Assembly (NCBI GenBank): GCA_934277975.1
Contig: CAKQWE010000008.1
Coordinates: forward strand, 1-47,762
Source: an uncultured Spirochaetales bacterium
Lineage (GTDB): Bacteria > Spirochaetota > Spirochaetia > Sphaerochaetales > Sphaerochaetaceae
Direction of reading: 5' to 3'
DNA length: 47,762 nt
A program made the translations under genes and the position numbers. This document shows, piece by piece, positions 1-8,517 of this stretch. The notes beneath the pieces are model-generated. The model was given only the letters and a program-made list of their open reading frames with translations, was not told the origin of the DNA and ran no database searches. Each line of letters starts with the position of its first letter. Within the stretch, counting starts at the first letter, position 1.

Positions 1-102
1 TCGGCCATGGAGAGGATGCCGAGACGGCCGCCTCATAGCTTCCACTAGGTATCTCCTGCCCTTCCGTCAGAGGCTCACCCCCCCAGAAAAACGTGAAGAA
101 CC
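1..102. repeat. Truncated end of a dispersed GGTTCTTCA-ended repeat element
   Basis: Read on the minus strand from 102, the sequence begins GGTTCTTCACGTTTTTCTGG. This matches the end of the element at 37109 (GGCTCTTCACGTTTTTCTG) and shares the GGTTCTTCA end with the elements at 2892-3300 and 36742. Only the terminal ~25 bases can be matched; the rest runs off the window. A run of seven C lies at 78-84. The end lies one base from the T-tract of the ygeW terminator. Confidence 0.5.
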
Positions 103-140
103 GAAAAAACAACAAGGCTCCGTCTTTCAACGGAGCCTTG
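103..140 (-). terminator. Intrinsic terminator of the ygeY-ygeW operon
   Basis: A perfect 10-bp stem (CAAGGCTCCG at 113-122, CGGAGCCTTG at 131-140) with an 8-nt loop is followed on the minus strand by TTGTTTTTTC. It lies 22 bases after the ygeW stop codon, as expected for the end of this operon. Confidence 0.93.
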
Positions 141-161
141 CATAAGAACACCTTATAGAGC

Positions 162-1355
162 TCAATAGAGCTTGCGGAGGTTGTCTGCTGCATCAAGAGC
201 CATGAGGGCCTTTACAGGATCCTTGACCTTTGACATGAAGATCATTGCAGCAATGACGTATGGCTTGTAGGAAGCCTGCTTGTAGAGAGGATCGAGGTAA
301 CGGTCGAACACCGTGTCATCGACCTCTCCTTCCTTGCAGGAAAGACCCGTGATGTCAGCTGGGAGACAGTGAAGGTAGAGTGCCTTGCCGTCCTTCGTCA
401 GCTTCATCTTCTCTTCTGAACATGTCCAGTCCTTGTGCTCCGCGTTCTGGGCAAGGAGCTTCTTCTCAAGAGCATCGATACCGGCCTTGTCGCCCTTCTG
501 GTAGAGCTTTGTCCTCTCTTCCATTGCTGCGAACGGAGCCCAGCTCTTTGGATAGACGATATCCGCATCCTTGAATGCCTCGTCCATGCTGTTGCACTGC
601 TTGAACGAACCGCCGCTTGCCTTTGCATTCTTCTGTGCAATGTCTATGCACTCAGGCATGACTTCGTAGCCTTCTGGATGTGCAAGGGTTACGTCCATTC
701 CAAACCTTGTGAAAAGACCAATGACACCCTGTGGGACGCTCAGAGGCTTGCCGTACGATGGGCTGTATGCCCATGTCATTGCAACCTTCTTGCCCTTGAG
801 GTTCTCCACACCGCCGAACTGATGGATGACATGGAGCATGTCGGCCATGCACTGCGTTGGGTGGTCAACGTCGCACTGGAGGTTCACAAGGGTTGGTCTC
901 TGCTCAAGGATGCCGTGGCGGTAGCCGTACTCGCAGGCATCAATGAACGTCTTCTGGTACTTGTGGCCTTCGCCAATGAACATGTCGTCGCGGATACCAA
1001 CGACATCGGCCATGAAGGAAACCATGTTTGCAGTCTCACGGACGGTCTCGCCGTGTGCGATCTGGCTTACCTTCTCATCAAGGACCTGCTCCTCAAGACC
1101 AAGGAGGTTGCAGGCGCTTGCAAACGAGAAGCGTGTGCGTGTGGAGTTGTCTCTGAAGATTGAGATTCCAAGACCGGAGTCGAAGATGCGTGTGCTCTTG
1201 TTGTGCTCTCTCAGGTCTCTGAGTGCATCGGCGACTGTGAAGATTGCGTCAAGCTCCTCGTCGGTCTTGTCCCAAGTCCAATAGAAATCGTTCTTGTACA
1301 TGTTGTTGATGTGCAAGGTCTCAAGATGTCTTGCAAGTTCAAATGCTTTGCTCAT
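162..1355 (-). CDS. ygeW: YgeW-type knotted carbamoyltransferase
   Basis: A 397-residue member of the aspartate/ornithine carbamoyltransferase superfamily, close in length to E. coli YgeW (396). The carbamoyl-phosphate motif STRTR is at residues 71-75, the DVDHPTQ segment near residue 165, and HCLPAD near residue 333. YgeW belongs to the gene set genetically linked to anaerobic purine/urate catabolism; its proposed chemistry is (de)carbamoylation of a 2,3-diaminopropionate- or ureido-type intermediate, which is inference here. I chose the second of two in-frame ATGs because AGGAG lies directly against the first (1361) but about 7 bases before the one at 1355. It is 27 bases downstream of ygeY and is the last gene before a strong terminator. 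Confidence 0.93.
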   Translation of the reverse strand: MSKAFELARHLETLHINNMYKNDFYWTWDKTDEELDAIFTVADALRDLREHNKSTRIFDSGLGISIFRDNSTRTRFSFASACNLLGLEEQVLDEKVSQIAHGETVRETANMVSFMADVVGIRDDMFIGEGHKYQKTFIDACEYGYRHGILEQRPTLVNLQCDVDHPTQCMADMLHVIHQFGGVENLKGKKVAMTWAYSPSYGKPLSVPQGVIGLFTRFGMDVTLAHPEGYEVMPECIDIAQKNAKASGGSFKQCNSMDEAFKDADIVYPKSWAPFAAMEERTKLYQKGDKAGIDALEKKLLAQNAEHKDWTCSEEKMKLTKDGKALYLHCLPADITGLSCKEGEVDDTVFDRYLDPLYKQASYKPYVIAAMIFMSKVKDPVKALMALDAADNLRKLY

Positions 1356-1382
1356 TTTCATTCTCCTAAATCAACGGCTAGA

Positions 1383-2777
1383 TTAACGTATGTCGTTTCC
1401 TGTAAGTTCCTGGCGGAACGATGTTGCGCTTCCATGCTTGTCCTCTGGCTTGTAGAGCATTGGAACTGCTGCATAGAGGGCTGCGCACACAACAAGGTCA
1501 TGCTTCCATGTGATCTCGTTTGGAGCATGTGCCTGGGATTCTGCACCAGGTCCAAAGCCTACGCATGGGATTCCGTAGCGACCCTGGATGGATACACCGT
1601 TTGTAGAGAAGGTCCACTTGTCGCAAAGTGGGCGGCCCACCCTCTTCTCCTTTGCAACGTCATCGGCCCAAAGCCTCGTATCGCCCCAAAGTGCGTGGTG
1701 GGCATCCACAAGCGCCTTGACGTGTGGTGCGCTCTCCTTGTTGATCCATGTTGGGAAGAAGCACTCGGTCTCGTAGACGTGGCCGGTCCATGCCGGTCTG
1801 TCGTACATGTACATGGAGACCTTGACGTCCTTTGCGTACTTCTTGCAGGCAGGAAGGTCCTCGATCTCCTTGAGACAGCTCTTGTATGTCTCGCCGGCCG
1901 TCATTCTGCGGTCGATGGAGATCGAGCAGCTGTCTGCGACTGCACATCTTGATGGGGATGTGTAGAAGATCTGGGATGTCGTGCATGTTCCCCTTCCAAG
2001 GAAGCGGGCATCTTCGTAGTGCTCTGGGTTGTACTTTGGATCGAGCATCTTGGCAAGACCGTGTATGTGCTCGTCGTCCGCTGCATTCTCGTTGAGGTCC
2101 CTTACGTTCTCTATGACTTCAGCCATCTTGTGGATTGCGTTGTCACCTCTCTCTGGAGCGGATCCATGGCAGGACACACCGTGCATGTCGACCCTTATCT
2201 CCATCCTTCCACGGTGACCGCGGTAGATACCGCCATCGGTAGGTTCTGTGGAGATGACGAACTCGATCTGCTTTGCAGCGTCTTCAGGTCCGTTGAAATA
2301 CTCGTTGACGATCGACTGCCAGCACATGCCGTCGCAGTCCTCTTCCTGCACGGAGCCAACGACCATGATCTTGTAGCCCTCTGGAATGAGGCCCATGTCC
2401 TTCATTATCTTTGCACCGTATGTTGCAGATGCCATTCCACCTTCCTGGTCCGAACCTCCACGGCCGTATATCTGGGTCTCGTTCTCCCAACCCTTGTAGG
2501 GGTCTGCGGTCCAGTTGTTGATGTTTCCAATGCCAACGGTGTCAATGTGGGAGTCTATAGCGATAATCTTGTCGCCTGTTCCCATCCAACCAATGACGTT
2601 GCCAAGCTTGTCGATTTCAACCTTGTCGTATCCAAGCTTCTCCATCTCTTCCTTGATCCTATAGACAACACCCTTCTCTTCGCAGCTCTCAGATGGAATT
2701 GCAATCATGTCTCTGAGAAACTTTGTCATTGAAGGTCCGTATGCCTCGGCGGCCTTCTTGATGGCAGCAAAATCCAT
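1383..2777 (-). CDS. ygeY: YgeY-type M20 family metallohydrolase
   Basis: A 464-residue zinc amidohydrolase/peptidase of the M20 fold. Visible motifs are the metal-binding SHIDTVG near residue 76, the GRGGSDQEGG metal/catalytic block near 108-117 and VQEED with the catalytic Glu near 142. E. coli YgeY is about 400 residues, so this protein carries a longer tail (residues ~440-464, polar) that is probably not catalytic. In urate-catabolism gene sets YgeY is thought to hydrolyse an amide or ureido intermediate next to YgeW and the PLP ammonia-lyase; the substrate cannot be read from sequence. GGAGG lies 6 bases before the ATG. It is the first gene of a two-gene operon with ygeW. Confidence 0.93.
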   Translation of the reverse strand: MDFAAIKKAAEAYGPSMTKFLRDMIAIPSESCEEKGVVYRIKEEMEKLGYDKVEIDKLGNVIGWMGTGDKIIAIDSHIDTVGIGNINNWTADPYKGWENETQIYGRGGSDQEGGMASATYGAKIMKDMGLIPEGYKIMVVGSVQEEDCDGMCWQSIVNEYFNGPEDAAKQIEFVISTEPTDGGIYRGHRGRMEIRVDMHGVSCHGSAPERGDNAIHKMAEVIENVRDLNENAADDEHIHGLAKMLDPKYNPEHYEDARFLGRGTCTTSQIFYTSPSRCAVADSCSISIDRRMTAGETYKSCLKEIEDLPACKKYAKDVKVSMYMYDRPAWTGHVYETECFFPTWINKESAPHVKALVDAHHALWGDTRLWADDVAKEKRVGRPLCDKWTFSTNGVSIQGRYGIPCVGFGPGAESQAHAPNEITWKHDLVVCAALYAAVPMLYKPEDKHGSATSFRQELTGNDIR

Positions 2778-2891
2778 AAATATCCTCCATTCCTATATTT
2801 GACTAAGCATTTCAAATATCATCGAAACTTTCTTTTTCTAAAGTCTACACCACTATGCAACAAAACGCAACAAAATTAAACACAAAAAAGG
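2778..2891 (-). promoter_or_regulatory. ygeY promoter region with GCAAC direct repeats
   Basis: TGCAACAAAACGCAACA at 2856-2872 contains two GCAAC units exactly 10 bp apart. The same 17-bp motif differs at only two pyrimidine positions in the ygfK promoter (16995-17011). On the minus strand the motif is followed about 10 bases later by TAGACT (2840-2845), a plausible -35, as at ygfK where TTGACT follows at almost the same distance. The -10 is weak (GATGAT-like). Position and conservation suggest an activator site; the regulator is not in the window. Confidence 0.55.
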
Positions 2892-3300
2892 GGTTCTTCA
2901 CAGAAAGCTGAGGGATTGGGATACGGGAATCGAAATGGAGCATCCATCCTTTGGGCGCTTGGGGTTTACGGGGCCGTTGGGGCTTACGGGGCGCTTGGGG
3001 CTTACGGGGCCGTTGAAGACCGTTGAGACAATCGAGGGCATCTGTGGCTCTTAAGGCGCTTGTGGCGCTTGTGGCGCTTGAGACGCTTGTGGACGGTTGA
3101 ACCATGGTTGGAACAGAACGCTTCAGAGCGTACCTGAGCGTGCCTGATGGCACCTGACTGCACCTAAGTGTCCTGGAGTTCCGGATTTAGACCGTTTTAG
3201 AGCGGCTAGAGCGCCCAGAGCGCCCAGAGCGCCCAGAACGGCTAGATGTACAATTGCAGAACCGCCCTTTTCCCAATCCCCCAGCTTTCCCTGAAGAACC
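2892..3300. repeat. 409-bp dispersed element with inverted ends and 9-10-bp internal repeats
   Basis: The left end GGTTCTTCACAGAAAGCTGA and the complement of the right end, GGTTCTTCAGGGAAAGCTGG, continue into GGGATTGGGA and match at about 27 of 30 positions. Inside, drifting short tandem repeats run nearly the whole length: 9-mers such as GGCGCTTGG/GGCTTACGG (2953-3015) and GTGGCGCTT (3053-3090), 10-mers of the type NNCCTGANNG (3121-3180), then AGCGCCCAG repeats (3208-3240). The right ~70 bp is closely related to the start of the element at 36742. Open frames across it read as repeated tripeptides and look non-coding. The right end abuts the T-tract of the xdhD-operon terminator. Confidence 0.8.
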
Positions 3301-3343
3301 AAAAAAGGAGAGCTCCGCAATGCATTGCAAAGGAGCTCTCCTT
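3301..3343 (-). terminator. Intrinsic terminator of the ygfK-to-xdhD operon
   Basis: A perfect 10-bp stem (GGAGAGCTCC at 3307-3316, GGAGCTCTCC at 3332-3341) with a 15-nt loop is followed on the minus strand by six T. It lies 44 bases after the xdhD stop. The repeat element begins at the very next base. Confidence 0.94.
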
Positions 3344-3387
3344 CCATCGAATCATTCATCGAATCATTTATAGAATCCGTCTCAGAA

Positions 3388-6267
3388 TCAAATCTTCCCA
3401 AGGGCCTTGAGAATCTTCTCAGGGGTCATTGGCCAGCTTGTGAGCCACACGCCGCAGGCATCGTGGATTGCAATGCCAATTGCTGGGGCTGCACCGTTGC
3501 ACGCTATCTCGGATATGGACTTTGCACCAAACGGGCCGTATGCATCGTTCACGTCTATGAGCACCGCCTTGAAGTCCTCCGGGGCCTCCCATACCATTGG
3601 CACCCCGTAGTCCGTCATGTTGGCGTTCATGCACACTCCGTTCCCGTCAAGCTTCATGTCCTCGTAAAGCGAATGGCCTATGGACTTCATGACGGCACCG
3701 TACATCTGGCACAGGGCCACCTCTGGGTTGATAGGCGTTCCTGCATCCTGAAGGGCGTAGAACTTCTGAACCTTTATCTCTCCCGTACGCACGTTGACCG
3801 CAACCTGTGCAAAATGCGCACCATACGGCACTGACGAAGCGGTCGTTATGTACGTCCCGTGGGCTATCATCTGGCCATGGCCGCCACCGCTGCACGCAGT
3901 ATGGGACAGCTCATAGTAGGAAAGAGCCTTGCCCGTCTTCTTGGAGTAGATCTCACCTGGGAAGCGGAGCTCTAGGTCGCCCTCATCCTCACCCATCTGA
4001 TAGGCCGATTCCTTTATGATCATCCCCTTGAGCTTCCTGCAGGCCTCAAGGGATGCATTTCCACTGAAGAAGGTACCCGAGGAAGCGTATGCACCGGTGT
4101 CGAACGCACATGAGTCCGTATCGCCGGATACAACGGTTATCCTATCCATTGGGATCTTGAGCACCTCAGCCACTATCTTTGCAGATATCGTATCAAGGCC
4201 AGTTCCAAGGTCAGCACCTCCACTGTTGAGGATGATGGTGCCGTCGGTCTCAAGCTTAGCTATGGCTTCCGAGTGGTCGAGTCCTGGAAGTCCAGAGCCC
4301 TGCATTATCATTGCAAAGCCCTTTCCAATCTTCCAGTCAGGGTCGTTGGAGACCTCTTTCTTGCCCCACTCTATCATGTCGCAGCCTTTTCTTATGGCTT
4401 CGTCAAGACCGCAGGAGCCAACAGGAACGACAGCTCCTTCCCTACCTTCACCAAGCCCCTTGAGGATCTCAAGCATGTAGCCTTCCTCGACGTGGTTCTT
4501 GAGGACCATGTCCTTGTAGTCAACACCAAGCTTCTCTGCAAGAAGGGCCATTGCCATCATGAGGCCGTATGTTCCCTTTGGAGTACCATAGCCCTGATAA
4601 GCACCGGCTGGAGGTGTATTCGTATAGAAGACCTTGAGGTCGTATGCCATGTTGTCAACCTTGAACAAAGGCAATGTCTTTGAGCAGCTGTTCATTGGAA
4701 CAGTAAGGCAGTGGTTGCCGTAAGGACCGGTGTTTGCGCACACCTCCATGAAGATTCCGGTGATCTGTCCGTCCTTGTTTCCAGACATCTTCACACGGAC
4801 CCTCATTGGGTGGCGCGTTGAGTTTGCAATGAACTCCTCCTCCCTTGTATTGTGGCAAAGGACGGGCTTCCCAGTCACGAATGCGGCATAACCCGTAAGG
4901 TCCTCTATGAGGATGTCCTGCTTTGATCCGTAGCCACCGCCTACACGAGTCTTTATGACATGGATCCTGTTCTCAGGAAGACCAGTCACCCAACCCACGA
5001 TTCTCCTTACATGATAGGGAACCTGCGTTGAGGCATAGACGACGAGCCTTTGGCCCTCCATCTTTGCAAAGCATATATGGGTCTCAAGAGGCGTATGCTG
5101 GATCTGGCTTGTCTGATATGTGCATTCCACAACGGCATCGGACTCCTTGAAGGCCTTCTCCACGTCGCCTATGTGCCCCTTGTTGGATGCCGCTACGTTG
5201 TGCCTTATGTCGCCGCCAAGAGGGAACTGGTAGATGACCTTGCCTTCACGGGGGTCCTTTGCACCCTTGTTGTATTCATCAAGGTCCACCGGTGCGCCAG
5301 CTCTGTATTCGACTATGCCGTCATGTACGGCCGGTGCGCCGGGAGCCATTGCCTCCTCTACAGTGAAGACGGCAGGAAGCACTTCGTACTCAACCTTTAT
5401 GAGCTTGCATGCAGCCTTCGCCTCCTCCAATGTCTCAGCTATGACAGCAGCAACCCTGTCCCCAACGTGCCTTACCTTGAGATTGAAGAGCCTTCTGTCA
5501 TGAGGGGACGGCTCAGGATTGCCCTGCCCGGCCTGCATGTAATGAGTATCAGGCGTATTGTATGCAGTAAGGATGGAGATGACACCCTCAACCTTCTGGG
5601 CCTCGCTTGTGTCTATGGACTTAATGTATGCACTTGCATGGGGGCTTCTGAGAACAACCATGTGGCAGGCATCGGATGGAACGTAGTCCTCGACGAACGC
5701 CTTGTCTCCTGCTACAAGCTGAGCCCCGTCTATCTTGGACATTGGCTTTCCAATGTACTCGCATTCAGGTCTGAACGAAGGGGCGATTGGCGTAGAGTAC
5801 TTGCCGTCCTTCATCTTCTCCTGTGCAAGCCTGACTGCAAGGTAGTAGTGCTCGTAGCCTGCATCCCTTATGAAAATGCCGGAAAGGGCATCCTTTATGT
5901 CGTCCTTGCTTGGATTTGGATTGTTCTCCAAGAGCCATGTGAGAAGAAGGGCCGCCGCAGGTGCGTTGTATGCGCTTTGGACTATTCCTGCATCCACCAT
6001 GGCCTGCTGGACCACCGTAAGGTGCCTTGGATCTCCAAGACCGTCAGGAGTCCTTATCTCGCAGCCCTGGACCTCCCCCGCAAGGACGAGGTTGGAAAAG
6101 ACAGGGGTTCCATCCACAAGGACGGTGTCGCTTCCACAGAAGCCCTCTGCATCGTCGCTGTCTCGTACTGCAAGGTTCCCGTTGAGAAGAAGCATCTCCC
6201 TGAGCTTCATGGAAGGCTCTACGTCAAAGCTTCTTCCCCTTCCGTTGATCACACAATCGACTCTCAT
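3388..6267 (-). CDS. xdhD: XdhD-type molybdenum hydroxylase large subunit with degenerate Fe-S domain
   Basis: A 959-residue xanthine-dehydrogenase-family protein, matching E. coli XdhD (about 956). Residues 1-160 keep the fold of the two [2Fe-2S] domains, but the cysteine motifs have become EGFCGSD, VQSAYN and GIFIRDAGY, so neither cluster can form. From about residue 165 the MoCo-binding regions follow (GGGYGSKQD, GYGTPKGTY, GGADLGTGLD) and the C-terminal GAKSISE supplies the catalytic Glu. XdhD is part of the gene set linked to anaerobic urate catabolism; a role in reductive or hydroxylating purine chemistry is inferred. GGGAGGAAGAAG precedes the start, and the ATG overlaps the ygfM stop by four bases, indicating coupling. 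It is the last gene of the long operon. Confidence 0.93.
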   Translation of the reverse strand: MRVDCVINGRGRSFDVEPSMKLREMLLLNGNLAVRDSDDAEGFCGSDTVLVDGTPVFSNLVLAGEVQGCEIRTPDGLGDPRHLTVVQQAMVDAGIVQSAYNAPAAALLLTWLLENNPNPSKDDIKDALSGIFIRDAGYEHYYLAVRLAQEKMKDGKYSTPIAPSFRPECEYIGKPMSKIDGAQLVAGDKAFVEDYVPSDACHMVVLRSPHASAYIKSIDTSEAQKVEGVISILTAYNTPDTHYMQAGQGNPEPSPHDRRLFNLKVRHVGDRVAAVIAETLEEAKAACKLIKVEYEVLPAVFTVEEAMAPGAPAVHDGIVEYRAGAPVDLDEYNKGAKDPREGKVIYQFPLGGDIRHNVAASNKGHIGDVEKAFKESDAVVECTYQTSQIQHTPLETHICFAKMEGQRLVVYASTQVPYHVRRIVGWVTGLPENRIHVIKTRVGGGYGSKQDILIEDLTGYAAFVTGKPVLCHNTREEEFIANSTRHPMRVRVKMSGNKDGQITGIFMEVCANTGPYGNHCLTVPMNSCSKTLPLFKVDNMAYDLKVFYTNTPPAGAYQGYGTPKGTYGLMMAMALLAEKLGVDYKDMVLKNHVEEGYMLEILKGLGEGREGAVVPVGSCGLDEAIRKGCDMIEWGKKEVSNDPDWKIGKGFAMIMQGSGLPGLDHSEAIAKLETDGTIILNSGGADLGTGLDTISAKIVAEVLKIPMDRITVVSGDTDSCAFDTGAYASSGTFFSGNASLEACRKLKGMIIKESAYQMGEDEGDLELRFPGEIYSKKTGKALSYYELSHTACSGGGHGQMIAHGTYITTASSVPYGAHFAQVAVNVRTGEIKVQKFYALQDAGTPINPEVALCQMYGAVMKSIGHSLYEDMKLDGNGVCMNANMTDYGVPMVWEAPEDFKAVLIDVNDAYGPFGAKSISEIACNGAAPAIGIAIHDACGVWLTSWPMTPEKILKALGKI

Positions 6268-7106
6268 CTTCTTCCTCCCTGTGAAAGGACCTTCTTTGCA
6301 AGGTCGTATGCGGTGATTCCAAGAAGATACCTCTTGTAGGCCTCACCTCCGAACATGTCAGACCTGACCTCCACTCCGCTGTGGTTCTTGGCTGCGTCAA
6401 GGACTTCATCCTCAGTTGCGCCCTTTGAAACGAGCTCTGCAAGATGAGGCATGAGGAACACGCCTGTACCCTTGAGTGCGGCGGCGAGTCTAAGCTCTCC
6501 GTTCACAATTCCTGCGCCCATCGTGAGAACAGCATGGCTTTCGGCCGTGTTTGCGTAGCGCTTCGATGCCACGACGGCATCCTCTGGGACCAGGACAGCG
6601 GCTATGAGGCAGTCCTTGAAAGAATCGTGTTCGTTCATGTACTTCCTTGTGCACCTGAACATGGTGTTTCCTTCTATGTCCACGAGTTCAAGAAGGGAAC
6701 CTGCCGCCAAAAGGGTTGCATAGAGGTACGAATCATCCCTCATTAGGGCTATGTTTCCACCAATTGTGGCCATGTTGCGCTTGGTGCGCGATGCCATGAA
6801 ACGGCATGCGTCCTTGAGCCACTGGGGAGCATCCTTTGATTCCACAATCTCCTGGAAAGTGCACATGGAACCAATTCTCAGAAACCTGGAGGATGAAGCG
6901 CACGAACCATTTCTTGGGTCGTCGACCACAGACATTCCATCAAGCTCGGCTATCCTTCCAATGGAGACCAAAACGGATGCATCCACGGTGCCGTTGAGTC
7001 TATTCGTCTCCGTCCCTCCTGCAAGGTAGGCGGAATCCTCCTTGTTGGAAGCCCTGCATGAGACGGCTTCCGCTATGCTCTTTGCTATTATAAGGTTTTC
7101 AACCAT
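6264..7106 (-). CDS. ygfM: YgfM-type FAD-binding subunit of molybdenum hydroxylase
   Basis: A 280-residue protein of the CoxM/XdhB FAD-binding family. The FAD-binding AGGTETNRL is near residue 26, and the second FAD loop, TIGGNIAL, is near residue 105. It is slightly longer than E. coli YgfM (about 259). It is expected to carry electrons for the adjacent XdhD, whose own Fe-S domain is dead. I placed the start at MVENLII because AAAGGAGG lies 5 bases upstream; a longer in-frame extension has no such site. It overlaps the preceding amidohydrolase by 8 bases and xdhD by 4. Confidence 0.88.
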   Translation of the reverse strand: MVENLIIAKSIAEAVSCRASNKEDSAYLAGGTETNRLNGTVDASVLVSIGRIAELDGMSVVDDPRNGSCASSSRFLRIGSMCTFQEIVESKDAPQWLKDACRFMASRTKRNMATIGGNIALMRDDSYLYATLLAAGSLLELVDIEGNTMFRCTRKYMNEHDSFKDCLIAAVLVPEDAVVASKRYANTAESHAVLTMGAGIVNGELRLAAALKGTGVFLMPHLAELVSKGATEDEVLDAAKNHSGVEVRSDMFGGEAYKRYLLGITAYDLAKKVLSQGGRR

Positions 7107-8481
7107 ATATCCTCCTTTTCTCAAGAAGTCCTGCGCTTATTCTGTTGGCCTTGTCCGCAAGCTCCTGCTCGTCGACTCCAACGACCTTCCTGTCGTCCAC
7201 GACGACCTGACCGTTTACTATCGTATACTGAGCCGTATGGTCGCATCCGCAGAAAAGAAGGGCCGCTATTGGGTCGCTGTGGCTTCCTGCATACGCAATG
7301 CCTGACACATCGAAGCAGGCAAGGTCTGCAGCCCAGCCTTCCTCAAGCCTTCCAACGTTGCCAAAGTTGAGCATCTTTGCACCGTTCTCGCTTCCCATCT
7401 TGAATACATCGCGGGCTGTCAGGGCAGTGCTGCCGTATTTGACTCTGCCAAGCAAAAGCGCGTTGCGCATCTCCGCAAGCATGTCGGAGCTGTCGTTGGA
7501 GGCACTGCCGTCAACGGCAATTCCAACGTTCACGCCAAGGTCCAGAAGCTCCCTTGTACGGCATATTCCGGAACCAAGCCTCATGTTGGACGATGGGCAG
7601 TGGGCTATGTGGCTTCCTGTCTTTGCAAGAAGCTTGAGCTCGTCGTCGTTGAACCATATTCCATGTGCATAGAACACATCGTTTCCAATAAGCTCGCACT
7701 CCTGCATGAGCTCCACGGGCCTTATGCCGTACATGGCCTTGCACTGGTCCTCTTCGTCCATCGTCTCGCAAAGATGTGTGTGAAGACGCACTCCATATTT
7801 TCTTGCAAGCCGTGCGCTCTCAAGCATACAACGCTTGGTCACAGAGAACGGAGAACATGGAGCGAGTACGATTTTGTGCATTGCCATTGGTGATGGGTCA
7901 TGGTAGAGCTTTATGACACGCTCGGAATCCTCAAGGATCTCGTCCTCTGTCTGCACAACCGTATCAGGAGGAAGTCCACCGTCCTTCTTCGAAAGGCTCA
8001 TGCTTCCACGAGTTGGGGAGAACCTCATTCCAAGTTGGTCTGCGGCCTTGAACTGCGCACCGGTAAGGTCCTGGCCCCTGCACTGCTTTGGAAACACGTA
8101 GTGGTGGTCAGTAGAGCAGGTACAGCCAGTCTTCAGAAGCTCCGTCATTGCAAGCAATGAGGAGTAGTATATAGCCTCTTCGTCTATGTACTTCCATACT
8201 TCATAGAGATATACAAGCCAATCGAAGAGCTTTGCATCCTGCACTACAGGAAGGTTTCTCGTAAGTGTCTGATAGAAATGGTGATGCGTATTGACGAAGC
8301 CCGGCACCACTGCCAGCTTGGAACCGTCTATCACCCTGTAGTCCTGGGGTGCGACAAGGCCTTTTCCTACGGATTTGATCTTGCCTCCCTCAATGAGCAT
8401 GTCCACACCGTACAACGTATCCTTTTCCGGATTCGTCATAAGTGCGTATATGTCTTTGAGCAGTATTCCTTTTTCGTTCAT
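7099..8481 (-). CDS. 8-oxoguanine-deaminase-like amidohydrolase
   Basis: A 460-residue amidohydrolase-superfamily TIM barrel of the cytosine/guanine-deaminase type. Metal ligands are visible as NTHHHFYQ (near residue 66), LHTHLCE (near 235), the HGIWFND His (near 272) and AVDGSASND (near 323). The stretch RGSMSLSKKDGGLPPD is typical of 8-oxoguanine deaminases and related AtzB/TrzN-like enzymes. An 8-oxoguanine deaminase would release ammonia and yield urate, which fits an operon for urate breakdown. The exact substrate (8-oxoguanine, guanine or another purine) is inference. GAAGGAGACATA precedes the ATG, 36 bases after the FAD-subunit gene, and the 3' end overlaps ygfM. Confidence 0.83.
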   Translation of the reverse strand: MNEKGILLKDIYALMTNPEKDTLYGVDMLIEGGKIKSVGKGLVAPQDYRVIDGSKLAVVPGFVNTHHHFYQTLTRNLPVVQDAKLFDWLVYLYEVWKYIDEEAIYYSSLLAMTELLKTGCTCSTDHHYVFPKQCRGQDLTGAQFKAADQLGMRFSPTRGSMSLSKKDGGLPPDTVVQTEDEILEDSERVIKLYHDPSPMAMHKIVLAPCSPFSVTKRCMLESARLARKYGVRLHTHLCETMDEEDQCKAMYGIRPVELMQECELIGNDVFYAHGIWFNDDELKLLAKTGSHIAHCPSSNMRLGSGICRTRELLDLGVNVGIAVDGSASNDSSDMLAEMRNALLLGRVKYGSTALTARDVFKMGSENGAKMLNFGNVGRLEEGWAADLACFDVSGIAYAGSHSDPIAALLFCGCDHTAQYTIVNGQVVVDDRKVVGVDEQELADKANRISAGLLEKRRIYG

Positions 8482-8517
8482 TATGTCTCCTTCTTAAAAA
8501 CCCCAAAGCCAAAAAAG

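Noticed and set aside
2845..3401. Minus-strand open frames with repeated tripeptides in the dispersed element
   Set aside because: The 9-bp period alone gives tripeptide repeats in any frame. There are no start signals, and frame is not kept across the 10-bp array.
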